A program made the translations under genes and the position numbers. 64,000 bases of DNA. It comes from Rhodanobacteraceae bacterium. Lineage in GTDB: Bacteria > Pseudomonadota > Gammaproteobacteria > Xanthomonadales > Ahniellaceae. The stretch covers positions 310,001 through 374,000 of the forward strand of contig JADJFT010000004.1 of the NCBI GenBank assembly GCA_016708465.1, read 5' to 3'. Positions 9,178 through 16,692 of this stretch are shown here, piece by piece. The notes under the pieces are model-generated. The model ran no database searches. It worked only from the letters and a program-made list of their open reading frames with translations, and was not told the DNA's origin. Positions within the stretch are counted from its first letter, which is position 1. Each line of letters opens with the position of its first letter.

Positions 9178-10425
9178 GGCGACACGGAGCAAGGGAATGA
9201 CGTCGGCGCAGCGATTGTACAGCGGCGTTGGCGAGACGCGGATCACGTCGGGTTCGCGCCAATCGCAGAGCACGCCGTGGTGTTCCAGTTGTTCAAACAG
9301 GGCGCGGCCACGTTCGCGACCACCGCGCACGCGTAGCGACAACTGGCAGCCGCGCCGCGCTGGTTCGTTCGGCGTCACGATATCGATGTGCGTACCAAGT
9401 ACGGCTTCGATGGCCTCGGCGTAGAACGCAGTCATCCACACCGATTTTTTGCGCAGTCGTGTCAGATCAGCGCGCAGGAACAGTTCAAGCGACACCCGCA
9501 GCGGCGCCAGCGCAAGGATCGGTGGATTCGACAACTGCCAACCCTCCGCGCCCGGCGTTGGCACGAAGTCAGGGCCCATCTTGAAACGGGTTGACTGGTC
9601 GTGCCCCCACCAACCGGCGAAGCGTGGGCTCGTCGTGTGTGCGTGGCGTTGGTGTACGAAGCAGCCGGCGACAGCACCCGGTCCAGCATTTAAATACTTG
9701 TAGCTGCACCACACTGCGAAGTCGGCCTCGCTGCCATGCAAATTCACCGGAACGTTGCCGATCGAGTGCGCGAGATCGAAGCCGGCGATGGCGCCCGCAG
9801 CATGTGCGAGCCGCGCGATGTCGCCAAGGTGATAGACCTCGCCGCTGCGGTATTGCACGCCAGGCCAAAGTACTAACGCGAGTCGGTCGCGATGGTGTTC
9901 GATCGCATGTGCGATCGCGGCTATCGAAATCGTGCCGTTTGGCTCGTCCGGTGCGAGTTCGATCAAATCGGTCGCCGGGTCGAAGCCATGAAAACGGATC
10001 TGTGATTCGACCGCATAACGGTCGGAGGGGAATGCGCCTTGTTCGATCAGGATCGCCGAGCGCTCTCGGGTCGGGCGATAGAAACTCACTATCATCAGAT
10101 GCAGGTTAGTGGTCAGCGAATTCATCGCCACCACTTCGCTGGGCATCGCGCCGGCGACATGGGCAAGGCCGTCGCGCACAAACGTGTGATAGGGCATCCA
10201 AGGATGCCGACCACGGAAATGGCCATCGACGCCGAGCATCGCCCAATCATCGAGTTCTTCGATCACCGCTTGTCGTGCGGCTCGCGGTTGCAGGCCGAGT
10301 GAGTTGCCGCAGAAGTAGGCTTGGTCGCGGCCTTCATGTTGGGGAATATGGAACTCGCTGCGCAGGGGCGCGAGTTCATCGGCGGCGTCGAGCGCGGCGG
10401 CGCGTTGCTGGAAGGAATCAATCAT
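9160..10425 (-). CDS. kynU: kynureninase
   Basis: PLP enzyme that cleaves kynurenine or 3-hydroxykynurenine to anthranilate or 3-hydroxyanthranilate plus alanine. It has 421 residues. The N-terminal part has YFCGNSLGLQP, the middle FDLAHSIGN and VWCSYKYLNAGPG, where K243 should form the PLP aldimine, and later GWWGHDQ. The start MIDSF is chosen over an in-frame upstream start because it falls 7 bases after ACMSD and matches the family N-terminus. It is the last gene of the minus-strand catabolic cluster. With 3-HAO and ACMSD next door, the substrate in vivo is probably 3-hydroxykynurenine. Confidence 0.94.
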   Translation of the reverse strand: MIDSFQQRAAALDAADELAPLRSEFHIPQHEGRDQAYFCGNSLGLQPRAARQAVIEELDDWAMLGVDGHFRGRHPWMPYHTFVRDGLAHVAGAMPSEVVAMNSLTTNLHLMIVSFYRPTRERSAILIEQGAFPSDRYAVESQIRFHGFDPATDLIELAPDEPNGTISIAAIAHAIEHHRDRLALVLWPGVQYRSGEVYHLGDIARLAHAAGAIAGFDLAHSIGNVPVNLHGSEADFAVWCSYKYLNAGPGAVAGCFVHQRHAHTTSPRFAGWWGHDQSTRFKMGPDFVPTPGAEGWQLSNPPILALAPLRVSLELFLRADLTRLRKKSVWMTAFYAEAIEAVLGTHIDIVTPNEPARRGCQLSLRVRGGRERGRALFEQLEHHGVLCDWREPDVIRVSPTPLYNRCADVIPLLRVASAFLN

Positions 10426-10432
10426 CGATGCA

Positions 10433-11443
10433 TTACCGGTTGAATCGGGTGATCGGCAGGCCCAGCCATTCCAGCGCCGTGCCATGGAATAGGCGTTCGC
10501 GCGAATCATTGTCGAGCCCGAGGGCATCGATGCCGCTGCCAGGAATCTGCTCGCCGAGCGGGAACGGATAGTCGGTGCCGAGCATCACACGATCGTGGCC
10601 GACGACATCGAGCAGATAGCGCAGCGCCTGCGGGTCGTGCACGCAGGAATCGAAGAATAAACGTGGAAAGTATTCGCGCGGATTGCGATGGTTGTCGGTT
10701 GCAACCAGGTCCGGCCGCATGCGGTAGCCGTGCTCAATGCGGCCGATCGTGTAGGGGAACGAGCCACCGCCATGTGCGAAGCAGACGCGCAGTTTTGGTA
10801 AACGTTCGAGCACTCCGCCGAAGATCAGGGAACAAGCGGCGCGGGTCTGCTCGGCCGGCATGCCGACCAGCCACGGCAGCCAGTATTTCGGCATCGCGTC
10901 GGTGCCCATCATGTCCCAAGGGTGAATCAGGATCGACGCGCGTAAATCCTGAGCAGCCTGAAAGAATTCGAACAGTTCCGGCGCATCGAGGTTCCAGTCG
11001 TTGATATGCGAACCGATCTGGATGCCCGACAGCCCGAGCTGGTCGATGCAGCGTTCCATTTCCTCGATCGCCAATTGCGGGGACTGCAGCGGTACTGTGC
11101 CGATTCCGGCGAAGTGTTTGGGATGCGCACGGCACAGCCCGGCAACATGGTCGTTCAATGCCCGATGCAGTTCCAGCGCCTGATGGCCCTTGGCCCAGTA
11201 AGAGAACATTACTGGCACGGTCGAGGCGACCTGCACCGACACACCAAACTTGGCGTACTCGGCGATGCGTAGTTCGGCATCCCAAGTGTTCGGCCAAATT
11301 TCGCGGAAGAACTTGCCATCCTTGTAGATACGATGCCTGCCCTCGGCGTGATGAATGACCGGGAAGCGAGGATCGCCATACTTCTCGGCGAGATTTGGCC
11401 AGTGCTGCGGCAGCAAATGCGCGTGAGTATCGATTTTCAACAT
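10433..11443 (-). CDS. 2-amino-3-carboxymuconate-6-semialdehyde decarboxylase (ACMSD)
   Basis: Zinc-dependent amidohydrolase-superfamily decarboxylase that turns ACMS into 2-aminomuconate 6-semialdehyde. This diverts the pathway away from quinolinate/NAD and towards full degradation. It has 336 residues. Metal ligands expected for ACMSD are visible: H7-A-H9 at the N-terminus, H174 in ILIHPWD, H224 in FAHGGGSFPY and D291 in GTDYPFP. It is four bases from the 3-HAO gene upstream and eight from kynU downstream, so one transcript is likely. Pseudomonas fluorescens calls the equivalent nbaD. Confidence 0.94.
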   Translation of the reverse strand: MLKIDTHAHLLPQHWPNLAEKYGDPRFPVIHHAEGRHRIYKDGKFFREIWPNTWDAELRIAEYAKFGVSVQVASTVPVMFSYWAKGHQALELHRALNDHVAGLCRAHPKHFAGIGTVPLQSPQLAIEEMERCIDQLGLSGIQIGSHINDWNLDAPELFEFFQAAQDLRASILIHPWDMMGTDAMPKYWLPWLVGMPAEQTRAACSLIFGGVLERLPKLRVCFAHGGGSFPYTIGRIEHGYRMRPDLVATDNHRNPREYFPRLFFDSCVHDPQALRYLLDVVGHDRVMLGTDYPFPLGEQIPGSGIDALGLDNDSRERLFHGTALEWLGLPITRFNR

Positions 11444-11446
11444 GGT

Positions 11447-12007
11447 TCAGACCACTCCGCGCGCTTCATCGCCGTCGTATTTCGGCGGTGCCGGATTCAG
11501 ATGCCCACAATGTGTGCAGGTGCGATGCGCGTGCGACCGATAAAAGCGATCGAATACCGCAGGGAACTGCGTCTCAATGTTGTCGAGCGCGAACAACTCT
11601 TCGTAGAGCTTGGTGTTGCATCGTTCGCAGAACCACATCAGACCATCGCGTTCATGCGCGAGTCGCTTGCGTTCGATGACCAATCCGATCGAGTTCGCCA
11701 TGCGCTGCGGCGAATGCGGCACCCGCGGCGGCAAGTAGAATATTTCGCCGGCCTTGATCGGAATGTCGCGCACAACACCGCGGTTCCCATCGAATTCGTC
11801 TTGGATGCGCAACACCATTTCGCCCTCGATCTGGTGAAAGAATTCCGGACCTTCCTCGATGTGAAAATCAGTGCGCTGATTCGGTCCACCGACGATCATC
11901 ACGATGAAATCACCGTCAATGATGCACTTGTTGCCGACCGGTGGCTTCAGTAGATGGCGGTGTTCCTCGATCCAGCGTTGGAAATCAATCGGACCGGGCA
12001 GGGGCAT
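11447..12007 (-). CDS. nbaC: 3-hydroxyanthranilate 3,4-dioxygenase
   Basis: Extradiol ring-cleaving cupin dioxygenase that opens 3-hydroxyanthranilate to ACMS. It has 186 residues. The catalytic iron ligands should be H49, E55 and H98 (TDFHIEEGPEFFHQ, then PPRVPHSPQR). It has the C-terminal rubredoxin-like second metal site found in bacterial and yeast enzymes: C127-E-R-C130 and C164-T-H-C167. It precedes ACMSD by four bases on the same strand. Upstream lies an opposed lipoprotein gene, so the 65-base gap 12008-12072 should hold a divergent promoter pair. Confidence 0.95.
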   Translation of the reverse strand: MPLPGPIDFQRWIEEHRHLLKPPVGNKCIIDGDFIVMIVGGPNQRTDFHIEEGPEFFHQIEGEMVLRIQDEFDGNRGVVRDIPIKAGEIFYLPPRVPHSPQRMANSIGLVIERKRLAHERDGLMWFCERCNTKLYEELFALDNIETQFPAVFDRFYRSHAHRTCTHCGHLNPAPPKYDGDEARGVV

Positions 12008-12072
12008 GGGCAGGTCTCGTGATGGGATGCGCGTAAGTGTACCTTTCCGCTGTTGGTAACTCGGAGCAAATC

Positions 12073-12693
12073 ATGCGGCGATGGTGGGTATTGGGATTGC
12101 TGTGTCTGACCGCGTGTTCATCCGGCCAAGACGCCGATGTCGCCGAAGACTCATCGCTGATGCGCACATTTTTCGCGGCGATGTTTGATGAGATGCGTGG
12201 TCCGCCGACGACCGCTGCATTGTCCGAATTCGCCCGGTTTTCACAAGCGGGTGTCCATTTCAACTACCCAAAGCCGTTGCGGCTGAGTGTCGACCACGAG
12301 CACTACACGACGTGGGCGCTGGAGCGCGGTGATTTCGAACTGGAACTACATGCCCCCGATGATGAAATTCATGCCGAAGGCTACCTCGATAGCCTGGTCG
12401 GCATCCTTGCCGACAAGTCGCAATCAATCGAGGGACCACTGCCGGGGCGCAGCGTGCGCTGGTGCGGGCAGGAGATCACCGGTTCGCTGTATCGCTTCGA
12501 GTTTCTCGGCGATCCGCGCTTCTACGAAGGCTTCGAGTTGCCGCCGGGCAATGTCGGTCCGCGCTTCCTGATCTTCGACGATATTACGCGTAATGGCGCA
12601 TGGACCGAAACCGCGATCGCGACGTTTGCCGCAGTCGATGCGAGCATCAAATGCGACGGCAGCAAGCCGCCGATACCGGCATCAGCCGATTGA
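12073..12693 (+). CDS. lipoprotein of unknown function
   Basis: 206 residues, no recognised domain. The N-terminus MRRWWVLGLLCLTACSSG has a charged start, a hydrophobic core and a lipobox (LTAC), so it should be lipid-modified at C17 and exported. The mature part is acidic and includes FNYPKPLRL and a glycine/proline patch (ELPPGNVGPRFLIFDD). The start has cggag seven bases upstream. It is encoded on the plus strand inside an otherwise minus-strand catabolic cluster. Its 3' end overlaps the convergent deaminase gene by 12 bases. I cannot assign a role. It may simply be inserted, or it may act at the envelope for the same pathway. Confidence 0.8.
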   Translation: MRRWWVLGLLCLTACSSGQDADVAEDSSLMRTFFAAMFDEMRGPPTTAALSEFARFSQAGVHFNYPKPLRLSVDHEHYTTWALERGDFELELHAPDDEIHAEGYLDSLVGILADKSQSIEGPLPGRSVRWCGQEITGSLYRFEFLGDPRFYEGFELPPGNVGPRFLIFDDITRNGAWTETAIATFAAVDASIKCDGSKPPIPASAD

Positions 12694-13113
12694 TGTCAGC
12701 ACGGCGACGCACTTCAACTCGATGGCGATCGGTGTCGGCAGTGCGGTGATGCCGAGTGTGGTGCGGCAGGGTGCGCGTGCCGGGTCCGGGAAATACTCGG
12801 CCCACACGGCGTTATACGCCTTGAAATCACGTGCCATATCGGTGAGGTAGACGGTGACATCGACAAGGCTATTCCAGTCCGCGCCACTCGCTTCGAGTAC
12901 CGCGCGGACGTTCGCAAACACCGAATGGCATTGCGCGACGATGTCGTAGCTGAGCAGTGTTCCATCCGTATCATGGACATTGCCCGGAATGTGGTTGTCA
13001 CTGGCTGATCGTGGGCCAATACCGGACAGGAACAGCAAGTCACCGACGCGGCGTGCATGCGGATAATGACCGACCGCATGCGGCGCCTTGCCAGTCTGAA
13101 TCACGTCGCGCAT
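12682..13113 (-). CDS. RidA-family protein, probable 2-aminomuconate deaminase
   Basis: 143 residues of the RidA/YjgF/UK114 fold. The features GHYPHARRVGDLLFLSG, YDI-AQC--VF-NV and CRTTLGI-ALPTPIAIELKC match the 2-aminomuconate deaminase branch (nbaF/amnD type) better than generic RidA. The arginine in CRTT is the conserved carboxylate-binding residue of the family. In the pathway it would convert 2-aminomuconate to 4-oxalocrotonate and ammonia. Its ATG shares one base with the stop of the carbonic anhydrase gene (TGATG), which implies coupled translation. The assignment to 2-aminomuconate rests partly on the neighbours. Confidence 0.85.
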   Translation of the reverse strand: MRDVIQTGKAPHAVGHYPHARRVGDLLFLSGIGPRSASDNHIPGNVHDTDGTLLSYDIVAQCHSVFANVRAVLEASGADWNSLVDVTVYLTDMARDFKAYNAVWAEYFPDPARAPCRTTLGITALPTPIAIELKCVAVLTSIG

Positions 13114-13775
13114 CAGAAACTGCCTCGGGTGATGCCGAGTTGCGCCAGTGAATGCACATAGGTTTCGGCGAGCACCGCGTGGCTATGCGTGGTGATGCCG
13201 AGATCACGCAGGCGACCGTCGAACAGCGAATAGACGAAGCCATGCACTTCCAGTTTTTGGCCGCGTTCCCATGCGTCCTGCACGATCGTGGTCTGGCAGA
13301 TATTGACGACCTGCTCGATCACGTTGAGTTCGCAAAGGCGCGCGTGCTTCATCGAGGTCGTATCGATCGTGTCGAATGTATCTCGGTGTTTCTGCAGTAC
13401 GTCGCCGACATGTCGCAGCCAATTGTCGACCAGTCCGTGTCGGGCACCATCCAGCACTGCGCCGACGCCACCACAACCGTAATGACCGACCAGCATGATG
13501 TGTTCAACCTTGAGCACATCGATCGCGAATTGCAGCACCGACAGACAGTTCAGATCAGCGTGCACAACCACATTGGCGACGTTGCGATGGACGAAGATTT
13601 CACCGGGTGCGAGCCCGAGAATCTGGTTTGCCGGCACGCGTGAATCCGAGCAGCCGATCCACAGGTATTTCGGGTGTTGTTGCTTCGACAGTTGTCGGAA
13701 GAAGTCGGGTTGGTTGATCTTGATCGATTCTGCCCATTGCCGGTTGCGTTCCAGCAATTCGTCGATTTCGCGCAT
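13113..13775 (-). CDS. can: beta-class carbonic anhydrase
   Basis: Zinc enzyme interconverting CO2 and bicarbonate, 220 residues, beta class. The zinc ligands and the Asp-Arg dyad are all present: C42-S-D44-S-R46, H98 and C101 (GHYGCGG), at the same positions as in E. coli Can. It sits inside the catabolic cluster, three bases after the aldehyde dehydrogenase and one base overlapping the deaminase. It is therefore almost certainly co-transcribed with a pathway that releases CO2 at the ACMSD step. It could equally be the housekeeping enzyme carried along; no second copy is visible in this window. Confidence 0.94.
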   Translation of the reverse strand: MREIDELLERNRQWAESIKINQPDFFRQLSKQQHPKYLWIGCSDSRVPANQILGLAPGEIFVHRNVANVVVHADLNCLSVLQFAIDVLKVEHIMLVGHYGCGGVGAVLDGARHGLVDNWLRHVGDVLQKHRDTFDTIDTTSMKHARLCELNVIEQVVNICQTTIVQDAWERGQKLEVHGFVYSLFDGRLRDLGITTHSHAVLAETYVHSLAQLGITRGSF

Positions 13776-13778
13776 GCT

Positions 13779-15202
13779 TCAGACTCCGATACAGACGTTC
13801 TTGGGTTCGGTGAAGAAGCGCATCGCATCTGCGCCACCTTCGCGACCGAGGCCGGATTGTTTCATGCCGCCAAAGGGTGTGCGTAGATCGCGTTGCATCC
13901 ACGTGTTGACCCAGACAATGCCGGCATCGACCCGCGCTGCGAGCCGATGCGCGCGCGACAAATGCTCGGTCCAAATACTTGCGCTGAGGCCGTAAGGGGT
14001 CGCATTCGCGAGCGCTAGCGCTTCGTCTTCGTCGTTGAAGGCCTGCAGGGTGACGATCGGGCCAAAGATTTCTTCTTGATTCGTTCGACAGTGTGGGCCG
14101 AGGCCTTCGATGATCGTGGGTGCGACGAACCAGCCGTTCGCGCATCGGCCCGGCACGTCCACGCGGTGTCCTCCGGCGACGACGCGACCGCCTTCCTCGC
14201 GTGCGAGGTTTAGGTAAGCCATGACCTTGTCGTAATGCGCCTGCGACACTAACGGACCGGAGAACGTGCCTTCAGCGAGTGGGTCGCTGACCAGATGATG
14301 CGTTGTCCGGGCGATGAACTGGTCGCGGAATTCGTCGTAATAGCTGCGTTCGATCAGCAGACGCGAGCCGCACAGGCAGATCTGGCCGGTGTTCTGGAAT
14401 GCGGTGCGAACGATGTGCTCGAAAAGCGTGTCTTTGGGCGCGTCAGCGAAAATCAGGGCCGCATTCTTGCCGCCCAGTTCCAGTGAGCATTTTTTCAACT
14501 GACGCGCACAGCTTTCGGCGATACCTTGGCCGACAGCTGTGCTGCCGGTGAAACTGATCGCCTTGATGCCGGGATGATCAACCATGGCTTGCCCGACCGT
14601 CTGGCCAAGGCCATGGACGATGTTCAACACGCCTTCGGGAAAGTCGATAGCACGCGCCACTTCCGCCAACATCTGCGCGGTCAGCGGCGTCACTTCCGAC
14701 GGTTTGGCAACCACGCAATTTCCCGCCGCCAGCGCTGGCGCCAGCTTCCAGGTGAACAGCAGCAGCGGCATGTTCCAAGGTGAAATCACGCCGACGATGC
14801 CATGCGGTTGCCGCAGCGTGTAGTTCAGTCCGGCCTGCCCGTGATGCGATTCCGACGCGAACTGCGTGGCCGCGTGCGCGAAGAAACGCAGGTTGGCGAC
14901 GGCGCGCGGACCTCGATCTCGCGCGTCAGCCACAGCGGCTTGCCAGTGTCGCGGGTTTCCGCTTCGGCGAACTCCGGTACCCGCGCTTCAAGCGCATCGG
15001 CCAGCTTCTCCAGCCAGCGTGCGCGCTCGGCATTCGGCAGCTGCGACCATGCCGGAAACGCCGCCTGCGCCCGGCGCACCGCAACCGCGACATCGTCTGC
15101 GCTGCCAGCGCTGACCTGCGCGATCACTTCGGTCGTCGCCGGATCAACCACATCGAGCCATCGCTCGACTGCATTCAGTTCGGAGTAGGCGATGCGTTTC
15201 AT
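13779..15202 (-). CDS. aldehyde dehydrogenase, probable 2-aminomuconate semialdehyde dehydrogenase (one missing base)
   Basis: NAD-dependent aldehyde dehydrogenase superfamily, 474 residues after repair. It begins MKRIAYSELNA and reads in frame to about residue 98. A missing G on the plus strand at 14908-14909 (a C in the gene) breaks the frame before the RAVANLRFFAHAA block. The rest is normal: GIVGVISPWNMPLL, the NAD-loop FTGS-AVG, ELGGKNA, the catalytic-cysteine region NTGQICLCGSRL and EEIFGPIV. The CLC cysteine context is like that of 2-hydroxymuconic and 2-aminomuconic semialdehyde dehydrogenases (nbaE/amnC), which fits its place among ACMSD and deaminase genes. The exact substrate is inferred. 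Confidence 0.87.
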
Positions 15203-15240
15203 GGGGCGAAGCCTAGCTGAAGCCGTGCCCAAGGCGCGAT

Positions 15241-16032
15241 TCAGAGCGACTGCGTGCGTCCGCCATCGACCGGTACGTTGATGCCATTGATGTAGGCGGC
15301 GGCTGGCGAAGCGAGGAAGGCGATGGCTGCGGCGATTTCGTGGGCTTCGGCGAAGCGGGCGGCGGGGACGCTGGCGAGCATGCCGGCTTCGATGTCGGCG
15401 CGTGGTTTGCCGGTAGCGGCGACACGTTCTTCGATAATTTGTTCGAGGCGCTGTGTGCGCGTGAATCCGGGCAAGACGTTGTTGACGGTGATGCCGTGTG
15501 CTGCCAGTTCACCCGCGAGTGTCTTGGCCCAGCTCGCAACCGCGCCGCGAATGGTGTTCGAGACACCGAGGTTCTTGATCGGTTCTTTCACCGAGGTCGA
15601 GATGATGTTGACGATGCGCCCGTAGCCCGCGGCTTTCATGCCGCCGACGGTCGCCTGCACCAACGCGTGATTGGCCAGCAGATGGCGCTGAAAGGTGTCG
15701 ATGAATTGTTCGCCACTGGCATTGATGAGCAACCCGGGATTTGGGGGCCCGCGGTATTGTTGATCAGGATTTGTACCGGATGTGCAGCGACCATTGCTTC
15801 GACGGCAGCACGCAGCGCGTCGATGTTTGACACGTCTGCGCTCAGCCACGGCGTGTTTCTGCGCACCATGCGTCTTCGGCAAGGTGCGCGCGAGTGCATC
15901 GAGTGCGTCACGGTCGCGGGAAAGTACCGTTACATCGGCGCCGAGGCTGGCGAGCGTTTCTGCGGTCGCGCGGCCAATTCCTTTGGATGCGCCGCAGACG
16001 AGGGCGTGCTTTCCGGTTAGATCAAGCTTCAT
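15241..16032 (-). CDS. SDR-family oxidoreductase (two compensating indels)
   Basis: Short-chain dehydrogenase/reductase, about 263 residues. The NAD(P) motif GASKGIGRATAE is at the N-terminus, INNTAG in the middle, a serine in NIISTS, and the C-terminus has GFTRT and INVPVDGG. Between about 15860 and 15745 the frame is shifted. An extra base near 15848-15860 and a missing base in the G run 15743-15747 cancel out, and the shifted stretch should read WLSADVSNIDALRAAVEA. The canonical YxxxK tyrosine is not obvious, being replaced around SNTIRGAVASWAK. It is the first gene of the catabolic cluster, 38 bases before the aldehyde dehydrogenase. Its substrate is unknown. Confidence 0.8.
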   Translation of the reverse strand: MKLDLTGKHALVCGASKGIGRATAETLASLGADVTVLSRDRDALDALARTLPKTHGAQKHAVAERRRVKHRRAACCRRSNGRCTSGTNPDQQYRGPPNPGLLINASGEQFIDTFQRHLLANHALVQATVGGMKAAGYGRIVNIISTSVKEPIKNLGVSNTIRGAVASWAKTLAGELAAHGITVNNVLPGFTRTQRLEQIIEERVAATGKPRADIEAGMLASVPAARFAEAHEIAAAIAFLASPAAAYINGINVPVDGGRTQSL

Positions 16033-16041
16033 GAGCAATCC

Positions 16042-16343
16042 TCAGCGCGGTTGCAGCTTCATCGTCATCTGTTCGAGCAGATCATCCTCGTCGCCTTCGT
16101 TGGCGCGAGGCGGAGCGACGCTGTCGAGCTCGAACCCATTTCCTCGGCATCGTCGTCGTCGATGCCATCGAATTCACGATAGTTGGCATCGAGCAAAGCG
16201 ACGCGTGCTTCGCCTTCATTCGGGAAGCGTTCGGTTTCGCCATTGGCACTGAGTACTTCCGCATTACCGTCTTCGTTCATGGTCAGGCGCGCCCAGTGCA
16301 GCATGTCGCCGAAAGTGACGATCCACCATTGTTCGTCGGACAT
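16042..16343 (-). CDS. small acidic conserved protein of unknown function (one missing base)
   Basis: About 100 residues after repair. It starts MSDEQWWIVTFGDMLHWARLTMNEDGNAEV, continues with a segment ending LLDANYREFDGIDDDDAEEMG, then leaves frame at the TT/AA position 16133-16137. Adding one base gives FELDSVAPP, an acidic stretch and an end KLQPR at 16042. I recall similar small proteins in Lysobacterales genomes but know no function. The N-terminus is rich in Trp/Phe and the C-terminus strongly acidic; there is no signal peptide. It lies between the membrane protein at 16363 and the SDR gene, nine bases before the latter. Confidence 0.68.
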
Positions 16344-16362
16344 CGATTTTCCTTGTTGCAGT

Positions 16363-16689
16363 TCAGAAGAACGGTGCGGCGATCAACGACAGTGCCGCCA
16401 ACACGAGAACGAACAGCGCCAGCCACACGCAGAGATATGCGCCAAAGGCGAAGGCATGCGCACGCGGGTCGTTCAGGCTGCGCGATTCGCGCGCCTTCAG
16501 ATAAGCGTAGAGCCGATAGCCTCGACCTTCAGCAGGTTCCATCAGTTCGCGTGCCACCTCGAGATGGCATTCGACCAGTCGGCTGATGAATCGGCGCAGC
16601 AGATAGGCGGCCAGGACCGCCAAGGCTACGGCGATGACCAGGTCGGCCATCGCGGCGTACAAAAGGAGTCGCGAAGTATCGGCGGCCAT
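16363..16689 (-). CDS. small membrane protein of unknown function
   Basis: 108 residues. A first hydrophobic segment at about residues 12-32 (LLLYAAMADLVIAVALAVLA) is followed by a basic, helical cytoplasmic-type stretch with many Arg/Glu. A second segment lies at about 84-105, near the C-terminus. No family recognised. It starts three bases after the asnS stop on the same strand, so it is probably read through from asnS, and the small acidic protein follows 19 bases later. Confidence 0.65.
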   Translation of the reverse strand: MAADTSRLLLYAAMADLVIAVALAVLAAYLLRRFISRLVECHLEVARELMEPAEGRGYRLYAYLKARESRSLNDPRAHAFAFGAYLCVWLALFVLVLAALSLIAAPFF

Positions 16690-16692
16690 CGA

